32,438 nt of DNA from Sphingobacterium sp. Lineage in GTDB: Bacteria > Bacteroidota > Bacteroidia > Sphingobacteriales > Sphingobacteriaceae. The translations under genes and the position numbers were made by a program. Shown piece by piece: positions 14,732 through 22,217 of this stretch; the stretch's first letter is position 1; each line of letters opens with the position of its first letter. The notes beneath the pieces were generated by a model that had not been told where the DNA came from, did no database searches, and worked only from the letters and a program-made list of their open reading frames with translations. The stretch is taken from assembly GCA_031253985.1 (NCBI GenBank), contig JAIRVH010000093.1:1-32438 (forward strand), read 5' to 3'.

Positions 14732-14739
14732 TAAATTTA
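14732..14739 (+). promoter_or_regulatory. Possible -7 element before the aldehyde dehydrogenase
   Basis: TAAATTTA matches 7 of 8 positions of TAnnTTTG and ends 5 nt before the ATG at 14745. AT-rich sequence makes chance matches likely. Confidence 0.25.
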
Positions 14740-14744
14740 CATCA

Positions 14745-16178
14745 ATGAAAAATACACTTTTAATTGACAGTGCCTATATCAATGGGAAATTTATTACATC
14801 AAAACATACTTTTGACGTGATAAATCCTGCAACAGGAAAAGTTATTGCTTCGTTGCCCGATCTAAAAGTAGTTGATTGTACGAAGGCTATAGCTGCTGCG
14901 GACAAAGCTTGGAGAAGCTGGAAAAACACCACTGTAACGGAACGTTGCAACATCGTCCGTAACTGGTACGATCTTATTCAACAACATAAAGATGATCTTG
15001 CAGAGATCATGACCTTAGAAAGCGGTAAGCCTTTGAACGAATCTAAAGTTGAGGTTGATTATGGCAGTTCCTTCGTAGAATGGTTTTCGGAGGAAGGAAA
15101 AAGAGCCTATGGGGAAACGATACCTGCTCTTAAAAAGGGAAATAGAATGCTGACAATTAGACAAGGTGTTGGTGTCGTGGCTGCAATCACGCCATGGAAT
15201 TTCCCTTTAGCCATGATTACCAGAAAAGTAGCTCCAGCATTGGTCGCAGGTTGTACTGTTGTGCTAAAACCAGCCTCCCAAACCCCATTTTCTGCTATTG
15301 CATTAGCCAAACTAGCGGAAGATGCAGGCGTACCTAAGGGTGTGTTTAATGTTATTACGGGAAGAGACAGCGCTGGTATCGGAAAGGAACTAGCAACGAA
15401 TGATCTAGTCAGAAAATTATCCTTTACTGGCTCCACCGAAGTAGGGAAAACACTTGTTGAACAGTCAGCCTCAAACATCAAAAAAGTATCTATGGAGCTG
15501 GGTGGTAATGCCCCATTCCTAGTTTTTAATGATGCAGATATTGATGCTGCTGTAGAAGGTGCCCTCGCCGGCAAGTTTAGAAACTCTGGGCAGACATGTG
15601 TGTCTATCAATAGGTTTCTAGTTCAAGAAGATGTTTATGATGAGTTTGCGCTGAAACTTACACAGGCCGTTAGTAAACTGAAAGTTGGTAATGGGCTTGA
15701 TAAAGGTGTTCAAGTTGGTCCACTCATCAATGCAAAAGGTTTAGAAAAAGTACAACATCATGTCCAAGATGCCTTAAATCACGGCGCAGAATTGGCTACA
15801 GGGGGCGAGGTAATCAAAGATCTGTTCTTCCAGCCTACTGTTCTGACCAACATTCCGAAAGAAGCACTTATATTCCGGGAAGAGACCTTTGGTCCAATCT
15901 GCGCCCTTTTCAGCTTCAAAACAGAAGAAGATGGAATAGCAATGGCCAACAATACTGAATTTGGTCTAGCTTCCTATTTTTATAGTACAAATATCAATCG
16001 CTGCTTTCGAGTCGCAGAACAACTTGAAGCCGGTATGGTAGGTGTTAATACAGGTCTTGTCTCAAACGCTGCCGCACCTTTTGGCGGAGTAAAACAATCG
16101 GGAGTCGGTCGAGAGGGATCTAAACATGGCTTGGATGAATATATGGAATTAAAATATATCTGCTTCGGTGGAGAATAA
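14745..16178 (+). CDS. NAD(P)-dependent aldehyde dehydrogenase, succinate-semialdehyde type
   Basis: Oxidises an aldehyde, most likely succinate semialdehyde, to the acid. The 477-residue enzyme (starting MKNTLLIDSAYINGKF) has all catalytic residues: Asn152 in PWNFP, Lys175 in VLKPAS, Glu251 in MELGGNAP and Cys285 in NSGQTCVS, plus the cofactor motif FTGSTEVGK. Overall sequence is GabD-like. A frame extends upstream to 14688, but those 19 residues are Lys/Phe-rich and unlike the family, so the ATG at 14745 is preferred. No gabT or other pathway gene is adjacent, so the in vivo substrate is not fixed. It shares a terminator with the convergent DUF4476 gene. Confidence 0.9.
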   Translation: MKNTLLIDSAYINGKFITSKHTFDVINPATGKVIASLPDLKVVDCTKAIAAADKAWRSWKNTTVTERCNIVRNWYDLIQQHKDDLAEIMTLESGKPLNESKVEVDYGSSFVEWFSEEGKRAYGETIPALKKGNRMLTIRQGVGVVAAITPWNFPLAMITRKVAPALVAGCTVVLKPASQTPFSAIALAKLAEDAGVPKGVFNVITGRDSAGIGKELATNDLVRKLSFTGSTEVGKTLVEQSASNIKKVSMELGGNAPFLVFNDADIDAAVEGALAGKFRNSGQTCVSINRFLVQEDVYDEFALKLTQAVSKLKVGNGLDKGVQVGPLINAKGLEKVQHHVQDALNHGAELATGGEVIKDLFFQPTVLTNIPKEALIFREETFGPICALFSFKTEEDGIAMANNTEFGLASYFYSTNINRCFRVAEQLEAGMVGVNTGLVSNAAAPFGGVKQSGVGREGSKHGLDEYMELKYICFGGE

Positions 16179-16208
16179 AAAAGGAGCGAATGCTCCTTTT
16201 ATTTTTTT
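16177..16208. terminator. Bidirectional terminator, ALDH and DUF4476 genes
   Basis: AAAAGGAGC and GCTCCTTTT around GAAT, flanked by A and T runs. The DUF4476 stop codon (16199-16201) lies within its T side and the ALDH stop overlaps its A side, so the convergent genes are separated by the hairpin alone. Confidence 0.88.
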
Positions 16209-17080
16209 AGAAAATCCATTAATTTTTCCCGTGTTGAACTGAAAGATAAAGCATCCCCTACTTTCTGATAATTTTGTTTATCCACACAAGTTGGATAAGC
16301 ATATTTAGCAAAGGTGAGCTTATTATCATCCCGTATAAAAAGTTCCATTAAATCGACAATTTCGGAAACACGAAGCCGCATATTTTTTAATTCCTGAGCG
16401 GCTATTGCAAGTCGATCTTGATCATTTTCTTTCTGATTCAATAGGTCGTTCAATCGATTGGAATTCGTTTTATTCATTCTTCCGTTATCAGACTGATCAT
16501 TATCTTCATTTTCAGCATATCCTTGTTGATTCGCTGAACCATCACGATAAACATTAGAGCCTCCTGACTGCCTATATCGATCATTATTATATCCGTCACG
16601 ACTATTGTTTGGTAAATCGTCACGATCTTCTGATTGTCTGTATCGATCATTCCCTTGTTCATTACCATATCCATCCCGGTTATTATAAGGTAAATCTTCC
16701 CGATAATTGTCATTATTATAACGTCCAATAGGATTCATAGATTCCAAGATAATCCCCCTATTTCCACGTCTACTACTGACAGAAAATACGACATCCATAT
16801 ATTGCCCATTTCGATTAACAAGTTGAACACCGCTTCCGTTAAGCGTACGCCGCTGACGGTCAGCAAAAACAATCCGTAAATCATAACGTGGACTTGTCAA
16901 ATTGGCCACACGGAGATCCGTAGAGGCTCTATTATTGTACAAAACGTTATTGATATAAAGAAAAAAAGGAGCATCTGTAGAATAGATATTTAGAGCTCCG
17001 CCGACAGGCCTATATCGCTGTGCAAATCCAGCTGTTGCAACGACAAGCAACAAGACCATAACCAAAATTTTTCTGTACAT
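16199..17080 (-). CDS. Exported DUF4476 protein with Asn/Asp/Tyr repeats
   Basis: A 293-residue secreted or periplasmic protein of unknown function. Residues 1-20 are a signal peptide ending AGFA before QRYR. Residues 21-120 form a predicted beta-rich part. The middle is low-complexity and contains two related units, about 127-151 and 153-174, both built on R(E/D)DLP...RDGY...NDRYRQS. The last 90 residues, with AAQELKNMRLRVSEIVDLM and FAKYAYPTCVDKQNY, match the DUF4476 domain of Bacteroidota. The frame extends to a TTG at 17092, but the ATG at 17080 follows a GAGG ribosome-binding sequence and gives a cleaner signal peptide. Confidence 0.82.
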   Translation of the reverse strand: MYRKILVMVLLLVVATAGFAQRYRPVGGALNIYSTDAPFFLYINNVLYNNRASTDLRVANLTSPRYDLRIVFADRQRRTLNGSGVQLVNRNGQYMDVVFSVSSRRGNRGIILESMNPIGRYNNDNYREDLPYNNRDGYGNEQGNDRYRQSEDRDDLPNNSRDGYNNDRYRQSGGSNVYRDGSANQQGYAENEDNDQSDNGRMNKTNSNRLNDLLNQKENDQDRLAIAAQELKNMRLRVSEIVDLMELFIRDDNKLTFAKYAYPTCVDKQNYQKVGDALSFSSTREKLMDFLKK

Positions 17081-17157
17081 AATCCTCTTCAATTAATAAT
17101 CGTTCGACTACAAAGAATATAAAAGGATTAAGAAAACAGAGAATTTAACATTTGAAT

Positions 17158-17697
17158 CTAAGCACTCTTGTTCCTGAACTTCTTATAAAGTTTTACAGCC
17201 ATCATCAGAGCAATAGATAAGATTAAAAGTCCTAAAACACCAAATATCCAATTCAAGGCTGATTTTAGAACAACTGTAAATACAATTGCAAATAATAAAA
17301 CTGTAGCAAGTTCGTTCCAAAGTCTTAATTTCGTTGAAGACCAATTGGACGACTCACCTTGTAATTGAAACATGATCCGCTGACAGGAAAAATGATAAAG
17401 AATTAATCCTAAGACGAATGTAAGCTTAACATGCATCCAGCCCATAGTTAGCAAACCAGGATTAATATAGAGCATCACAAGAGCTGCTACAATAGTGAGG
17501 TACATGGCGGGTGTTGTGATAATCCACCAAAGTTTACTTTCCATTACAGTAAATTGTCTATGCAAAATCCCATATTCTTCGGCTGACTTAGATTTCGCTT
17601 CTGTATGGTAGATAAATAGTCGTACAATATAAAACAATCCAGCCATCCAACAGACTACAAAAATAATATGAACCGCTTTCGCATACAAATAGACCAT
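17158..17697 (-). CDS. hemJ: HemJ-type protoporphyrinogen IX oxidase
   Basis: Membrane enzyme converting protoporphyrinogen IX to protoporphyrin IX in heme synthesis. The 179-residue protein has four or five hydrophobic spans and the family motifs: KAVHIIFVVCWMAGLFYIVRLF at the N terminus with conserved His10, then WWIITTPAM, GWMHVKL with the conserved Lys, and LRLWNE. It is transcribed alone, but a second heme gene, hemE, is in this window at 27499. Its promoter looks good (TTG, 18 nt, TATTTTTG), with the -7 box 5 nt before the ATG, suggesting a leaderless mRNA. Confidence 0.9.
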   Translation of the reverse strand: MVYLYAKAVHIIFVVCWMAGLFYIVRLFIYHTEAKSKSAEEYGILHRQFTVMESKLWWIITTPAMYLTIVAALVMLYINPGLLTMGWMHVKLTFVLGLILYHFSCQRIMFQLQGESSNWSSTKLRLWNELATVLLFAIVFTVVLKSALNWIFGVLGLLILSIALMMAVKLYKKFRNKSA

Positions 17698-17702
17698 AGT
17701 TA

Positions 17703-17731
17703 CAAAAATAAGAAAAGTTAATAGTAAACAA
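17703..17731 (-). promoter_or_regulatory. Promoter of hemJ, close to its start codon
   Basis: On the minus strand: TTG (17729-17731), 18 nt, TATTTTTG (17703-17710). The -7 box is a perfect match and ends 5 nt before the ATG at 17697, so transcription should start at or within a base or two of the start codon. Confidence 0.6.
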
Positions 17732-17815
17732 GACGATCAATTGCCAATTGCATAAATCTTACATCCAATACACAAAAACTGAATTCTCCCCTGTGGAGCA
17801 GATTTTAAAACGAGA

Positions 17816-17870
17816 TCAAAAAGACGACAGATCTCACAAAAAGCGAACGATTTGTGAGATTTGACGTCTT
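17816..17870 (-). terminator. Terminator of the SusCD operon
   Basis: A long interrupted stem: CGTCTT (17865-17870) with AAGACG (17821-17826) and TTTGTGAGAT (17851-17860) with ATCTCACAAA (17831-17840), with a 10-nt loop and a short T run on the minus strand. The hairpin overlaps the stop codon of the glycosidase gene (17869-17871). Confidence 0.8.
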
Positions 17871-19785
17871 ATTTTCTTTGTGAAGTCGTTTTTAGTTCTT
17901 TATATAACATAAAAAGATGTGCCGCAGACCAACTGAAGTGAGGCGCTTTTAGTCGCGTACCTGTGCGAGCCTCATAATTTTCATGAATTGGTCCGTTCGA
18001 GGACAGTCCATCAAGACGCTCGAAAACCTGTTTTGTGTACATATCAGCATCTTCTTCATACCCATATTTCCTTAATCCGGAAATAGCAAAATAGACTTGG
18101 TCAAGCCAGATGGGTCCCCGCCAGTATCCACGGTCCATAAATTTTGGATTGTCCAGGGCCGCAGTAGGAAAAGGGATAAATGATGCAAATTTCGCAGAAT
18201 CTTGCATCACATGAATTACAGCCTGAGCTTGTTGTGCATCAGCCAGCCCTGTCCACAAAGGAGACCATCCTTCGGGACCAAAACAGACGATAAACTCTCC
18301 ATTTAGTTTGCGATCAAAATAATACCCTTTCTCCTTATTAAAAAAATAGTCTATGGCGGGGTAAGGTTTTCCACTTTGACCAAACGGGACATGGAGAAGT
18401 GCTGAAAAACGTGCTAAATATCGGCGTTCCAACTCAAGGTAAGCATGTAATTCCACAGATTCCTGATTCATACTCCAAGCTTCTTCCCGGTTATAAAGCA
18501 TTTCTGTACTATCATAGCGGATCGCATTGTCCATGCCGCTTTCCCATTTTGCAGCTTCTAATGTACCGTCTGTAGCACCATATTCACAAATACCATTTTT
18601 ATTATGATCACGATATTGGAACCACCAATTATGATATTTAATAAGCTTATCGTACATCTCCCTAACAAAAGTAAGATCATGATCAGCTTCATAAATTTCA
18701 TGAACAGCCCATGCCGCTAACGGAGGTTTCGAGTCGCGGTAGTTATTCTCACGATGATCTGTATAAATACAGTCGGCAATCATCCCTACACTATCTTGAA
18801 AGTCAAACATTGCACGCACTTGATTTTTTGCTAGCGTTGGATCGATATGTGCGAGCGCCGCAGCGTGTTTCCATGAATCCCAGGCCCAAAAGCCAACGAA
18901 GTAATCCGCAACATGGGAAGGAACAACTCCATCGTGTTTCAGTTCTTTTTTTGCACTCCGCCAATTGCTCATCAGCGTAATCATACTTTTCACCATAATA
19001 CGATGCTCTTTCATCGTTAATTCCGGACGGATATTTGTCATGATATATTTGGTCCAGCGATCTGTATGTTGCCCGCTCAATTGTTTTATATGCTGAAGTG
19101 CGACATTTGCCTCCGCTATTGCCTTATTTAGGTCGATAGGGTTTGCATAATGAGAAAGGACAACATCGGCATCCCCTTTATCCAAACAGACTTCATATTT
19201 GCGCTGATCAGAATCAATTTTTAAACGATCCTTAAAAGCTAAGATTAACAGCTCCCCAGTAGGCAGTTTGCTCCACAATGTATTGCCATCCAGATTCCAT
19301 ATTCCTTTATTGAGTTCACCACAGGCCCAGAGGATTTTCGAAGATTTATTGCGTATATGAAGAATCGCTGTGGTAGATGACACCAGTTTTATTGTCTGCT
19401 CCACTTCCATATCTCGGTTTTTTAACCGCATCCATAATCGATCGGGGTAATAACAGCTACTGTCGCGAGTCAAAGAAAACTCTTCTTTCTCTTTCATTGA
19501 AGTGGTCCTTATTTGAATGATCGCATTGCTCAGCCAAGAACGCGCATCTAAATCAAAAGGCCCGCAGAAACCTGTTACCTGCTTGTCTTCATGAATCCCA
19601 AAGCCAATCCATGCCCCTCGATCGGTATAAAAAGGTTTAGTTCGATGGGACGATCCTTCCGGTTTCTGCTCAACTTGAAGCAAACCGCCATAATTATCGA
19701 GTTGGCTAGTCTTCACAGACTTGCAACTACCTAGTATTAAACAAACAATAATGACAATTAATATACTATCTATTCTCTTTCTCAT
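17869..19785 (-). CDS. Clan GH-G (GH63/GH37-like, MGH1-type) glycosidase lipoprotein
   Basis: Predicted surface or periplasmic lipoprotein that hydrolyses an alpha-glycoside. Residues 1-20 are a lipoprotein signal with Cys21 (LGSC). An N-terminal beta domain (about 30-240) precedes an (alpha/alpha)6 barrel with AWDSWKHA (301-308), ESGMDN (415-420), YWRGPIW (554-560), HENYEARTG (601-609) and FSWSAA (617-622). By analogy with GH63 and GH37, Asp419 would be the general acid and Glu602 the base. Family members cleave glucosyl or mannosyl linkages such as trehalose, mannosylglycerate or the terminal glucose of N-glycan precursors; substrate not decided. The ATG at 19785 overlaps the preceding LysO stop as ATGA; a TTG at 19794 is rejected. 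Last gene of the operon; 638 residues. Confidence 0.82.
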   Translation of the reverse strand: MRKRIDSILIVIIVCLILGSCKSVKTSQLDNYGGLLQVEQKPEGSSHRTKPFYTDRGAWIGFGIHEDKQVTGFCGPFDLDARSWLSNAIIQIRTTSMKEKEEFSLTRDSSCYYPDRLWMRLKNRDMEVEQTIKLVSSTTAILHIRNKSSKILWACGELNKGIWNLDGNTLWSKLPTGELLILAFKDRLKIDSDQRKYEVCLDKGDADVVLSHYANPIDLNKAIAEANVALQHIKQLSGQHTDRWTKYIMTNIRPELTMKEHRIMVKSMITLMSNWRSAKKELKHDGVVPSHVADYFVGFWAWDSWKHAAALAHIDPTLAKNQVRAMFDFQDSVGMIADCIYTDHRENNYRDSKPPLAAWAVHEIYEADHDLTFVREMYDKLIKYHNWWFQYRDHNKNGICEYGATDGTLEAAKWESGMDNAIRYDSTEMLYNREEAWSMNQESVELHAYLELERRYLARFSALLHVPFGQSGKPYPAIDYFFNKEKGYYFDRKLNGEFIVCFGPEGWSPLWTGLADAQQAQAVIHVMQDSAKFASFIPFPTAALDNPKFMDRGYWRGPIWLDQVYFAISGLRKYGYEEDADMYTKQVFERLDGLSSNGPIHENYEARTGTRLKAPHFSWSAAHLFMLYKELKTTSQRK

Positions 19786-20384
19786 AAATAACAAAAAAAC
19801 GTAACTAAAAACGGAACACTTAAGTCCACGATAATACCATGTACAATAGCGATGACAACATAATTTTTGCCAGCGTATTGTGTGATAATGGGTAAGGCTG
19901 TATCCATGCTTGTCGCCCCTGCAACTGAAATTGGTGCCAGTGGACCAAACCAGCGTCTCGACAAAGGTGCTGTCAATAGCGCTATTAACTCACGCATAAG
20001 ATTTGACATAAGCGCTATTGTCCCCAATGTTACTCCCTTATACTGTGTAATAAAAATACTAGACAATGAATAATATCCGAATCCGGATCCTACGGCCATG
20101 CTCTCCGAAGCGCTCCAATCTTTCATAAAAAGACTGAGGACTAAAGTACCAAACAAGGTACCCACGATGGTCCCCAAAGGAACAAGAACAATGTTTAGGT
20201 TCACCTTTTTTAACGATAAAAGCAACTCACGGTCATAACCAATGGTAATTCCGACGAAAAACATCAAAACATAGAGAACATAGGTATTCCATTCATCCCT
20301 CAATAAATCAGAGGGGATTATATCCCAAAGGCCCGAGAGAACGCCAACAGCAAAGAAAGCCAGAATAATCAAACTACCTTTCAT
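19782..20384 (-). CDS. LysO/DUF340 transporter, C-terminal half
   Basis: Inner-membrane protein of 200 residues matching the C-terminal two thirds of E. coli LysO (YbjE), a lysine exporter. Shared segments are SGFGYYSLSS, NLMRELIALL, GATSMDTALP (with the conserved Asp) and AIVHGIIVDLSVPFL. The ATG at 20384 (MKGSLIILAFF) is chosen; it lies inside the end of the N-half gene, with an 11-nt overlap. The frame continues to 20435 but that would extend 62 nt into the other gene. The stop overlaps the next ATG as ATGA. With the N half it should form one transporter. Its place between SusD and a glycosidase suggests a role in the carbohydrate system, not simple lysine export. Confidence 0.85.
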   Translation of the reverse strand: MKGSLIILAFFAVGVLSGLWDIIPSDLLRDEWNTYVLYVLMFFVGITIGYDRELLLSLKKVNLNIVLVPLGTIVGTLFGTLVLSLFMKDWSASESMAVGSGFGYYSLSSIFITQYKGVTLGTIALMSNLMRELIALLTAPLSRRWFGPLAPISVAGATSMDTALPIITQYAGKNYVVIAIVHGIIVDLSVPFLVTFFCYL

Positions 20385-20649
20385 ACTTGCTAAAGAATAG
20401 ACGATAAATGAGCCACGAAAAAAATGCACTCCCAACTACTCCTGCCAAGGTTATCAAAAGAGCCTGCAAGCCCAATGTATCAAGGTTAGCAACTATTCTT
20501 GGATTTTGTCCCACTTCTCGTCCTAAGAGAAATAGCAGTGCAAAAATCACTATACGAATTAAATGACTCGTATGTTTAAGAATAGGAACGGACCGTAGCC
20601 CAATTCCTATTCCCACACCTAAAAGCATAATAAAAAAAACCGTAAGCAT
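20374..20649 (-). CDS. LysO/DUF340 transporter, N-terminal half
   Basis: A 91-residue membrane protein corresponding to the N-terminal part of LysO: MLTVFFIMLLGVGIGIGLR, a second span HLIRIVIFALLFLLGREVG, and a third LITLAGVVGSAFFSWLIYRL. E. coli LysO is a single protein of about 300 residues; Bacteroidota commonly have it as two genes, as here. The ATG is only 4 nt after the SusD stop, and the last 11 nt (ATGAAAGGTAG) overlap the start of the C-half gene, so translation is expected to be coupled through all three genes. Confidence 0.82.
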   Translation of the reverse strand: MLTVFFIMLLGVGIGIGLRSVPILKHTSHLIRIVIFALLFLLGREVGQNPRIVANLDTLGLQALLITLAGVVGSAFFSWLIYRLFFSKYER

Positions 20650-20653
20650 TTAC

Positions 20654-22177
20654 TTAATTAATTTTGTCATTCGATTTGACTTCCAACAATGGAACAGGAT
20701 AAAAATTGTTTTTCGTTGGTTCGAAGCTATTTCTTCCAACAGCCTGCAAGGTCTCTTTCACCTTTCCCCATCTTCGTAGATCATAAAAACGTGTATTTTC
20801 TAAGGCAAACTCAACAATGCGTTCGTGTTCAATGCGCTGTTTCACTTCAGTTGCAGAAAGATTCAAAGGGAGCGCGGGCATATCTGCACGTTGCCTTACT
20901 TGATTAACCAACGGAATGGCATCCGCAGGTCGGTTACGCTCATTTAAGGTTTCGGCCAGCAACAGCAATACATCCGCATACCGCATCAATGGCAGATTAA
21001 CCGATGTTCTCGATTTGTTCAAATCTGTAAGTGTTTTTGGCAGGTATTTTCTAAAGCTAGCGCGACCAGAACCTTTACCAAAAATCTCATCATAGCTATA
21101 ACCGTAAACACCTCCTTGCTGAACATCATTAAAGAACGGATCTTCACAAAACACGGTCTGGTACATGCGTGAATCATAACGTCCTGTCGTAGCAATCTTT
21201 CCTTCTTTTTTAAATTCACTCAATAACATCTTACTGGGCAAAATTTCATCCCATCCACCCAGCTCTCCTGTGGCAATCCATTTATGAAGCGCGGTCCGAT
21301 AATTCGCGCCATTTGCCGTATTATCCGTAAATTGGAGTTCAAAAATAGATTCCTTACTGTTTTTATTTGTTCCATCAAACATCGATAAGAAATTCTTTTC
21401 CAAACTATAACCGGACACAGCCTTGAAGGCAAGCTCTGCCTTAGCAAGCAAATCATCCTTTTTCGCTGTATTCTCATAAGCCAAAGTCAGATAACTGTAA
21501 CCGAGGTACGCATTTGCGGCCCCTTTTGTTGCACGTCCGATATTTACGGATTCCTGTTTTAACGGTAAATTTCCTACTGCTGCCTCCAGATCTTTTATAA
21601 TAAAATCCCAAGCCTCCTCACGAGTAGACAAGGCTTTATTGATCTGACTCTCGCTTGTTATATATTGGTCGCGGATAATAATTTTCTCCCAGTTAAGGAT
21701 TAATTTCAAATGATAATAGGCTCGCAAGAATCTCGCCTCTGCAATAATCTGTCCTTTCTTAGTAGCATCCATTTCAATCGCCGCAGTTTTCTCAATGACC
21801 TGATTTGCATAAGTTATCCCTTTATAAGCCTTGCTCCAATAGCTCGTAAATTGACTATTTCCATTCGTATAGGTAAAATTATAGAGTTCCACCCAGGTCT
21901 GATAGTTCAGCGCATCACTACCGATTTCACATATATCCTCACGATAAGCTTCCACAGGGAATTTTACCTCAGCAAACTCCCAGACATCTGTAGCCGCTTC
22001 CAATTGAGAATAAGCCGCTGCCAAACCCGCCTCAGCATCTTCAGCATTACGCCAAAAGTTTGTTGAAGTAAGTTTATCTGGAGAGGATAAATCCAATCTA
22101 TCACTGCAGGATATGGTTGTACTTAATGCACAAGCTATACAAATGATCCATTTAAGCGTATTTATATTCTTTTTCAT
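20654..22177 (-). CDS. SusD/RagB-family glycan-binding lipoprotein
   Basis: Outer-membrane lipoprotein that forms the lid of a SusC channel and captures the substrate. The 507-residue precursor has a lipoprotein signal with Cys24 (TISCSD). The mature N terminus contains the family segment NFWRNAEDAEAGLAAAYSQL, then EARFLRAYYHLKLI, typical of the TPR-like SusD core. Near the C terminus VNQVRQRADMPAL and IEHERIVEFALENTRFYDLRRWGK are hallmark motifs, followed by NNFYPVPLLEV. It ends without the common NPGY tail. It follows susC by 40 nt and precedes the split LysO genes by 4 nt. Confidence 0.95.
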   Translation of the reverse strand: MKKNINTLKWIICIACALSTTISCSDRLDLSSPDKLTSTNFWRNAEDAEAGLAAAYSQLEAATDVWEFAEVKFPVEAYREDICEIGSDALNYQTWVELYNFTYTNGNSQFTSYWSKAYKGITYANQVIEKTAAIEMDATKKGQIIAEARFLRAYYHLKLILNWEKIIIRDQYITSESQINKALSTREEAWDFIIKDLEAAVGNLPLKQESVNIGRATKGAANAYLGYSYLTLAYENTAKKDDLLAKAELAFKAVSGYSLEKNFLSMFDGTNKNSKESIFELQFTDNTANGANYRTALHKWIATGELGGWDEILPSKMLLSEFKKEGKIATTGRYDSRMYQTVFCEDPFFNDVQQGGVYGYSYDEIFGKGSGRASFRKYLPKTLTDLNKSRTSVNLPLMRYADVLLLLAETLNERNRPADAIPLVNQVRQRADMPALPLNLSATEVKQRIEHERIVEFALENTRFYDLRRWGKVKETLQAVGRNSFEPTKNNFYPVPLLEVKSNDKIN

Positions 22178-22217
22178 GTTCTGTTTCTTTGATTTTTATA
22201 CAATAAATTTTCAGGTC

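Noticed and set aside
20374..20435. Frameshift mutation in a single LysO gene
   Set aside because: The second half has its own ATG in the overlap and split LysO genes are common in Bacteroidota; no good slippery site is seen.
20654..20700. Truncated SusD lacking the usual C-terminal NPGY
   Set aside because: The fold is essentially complete at 507 residues and C-terminal tails vary; the stop lies naturally 4 nt before the next ATG.
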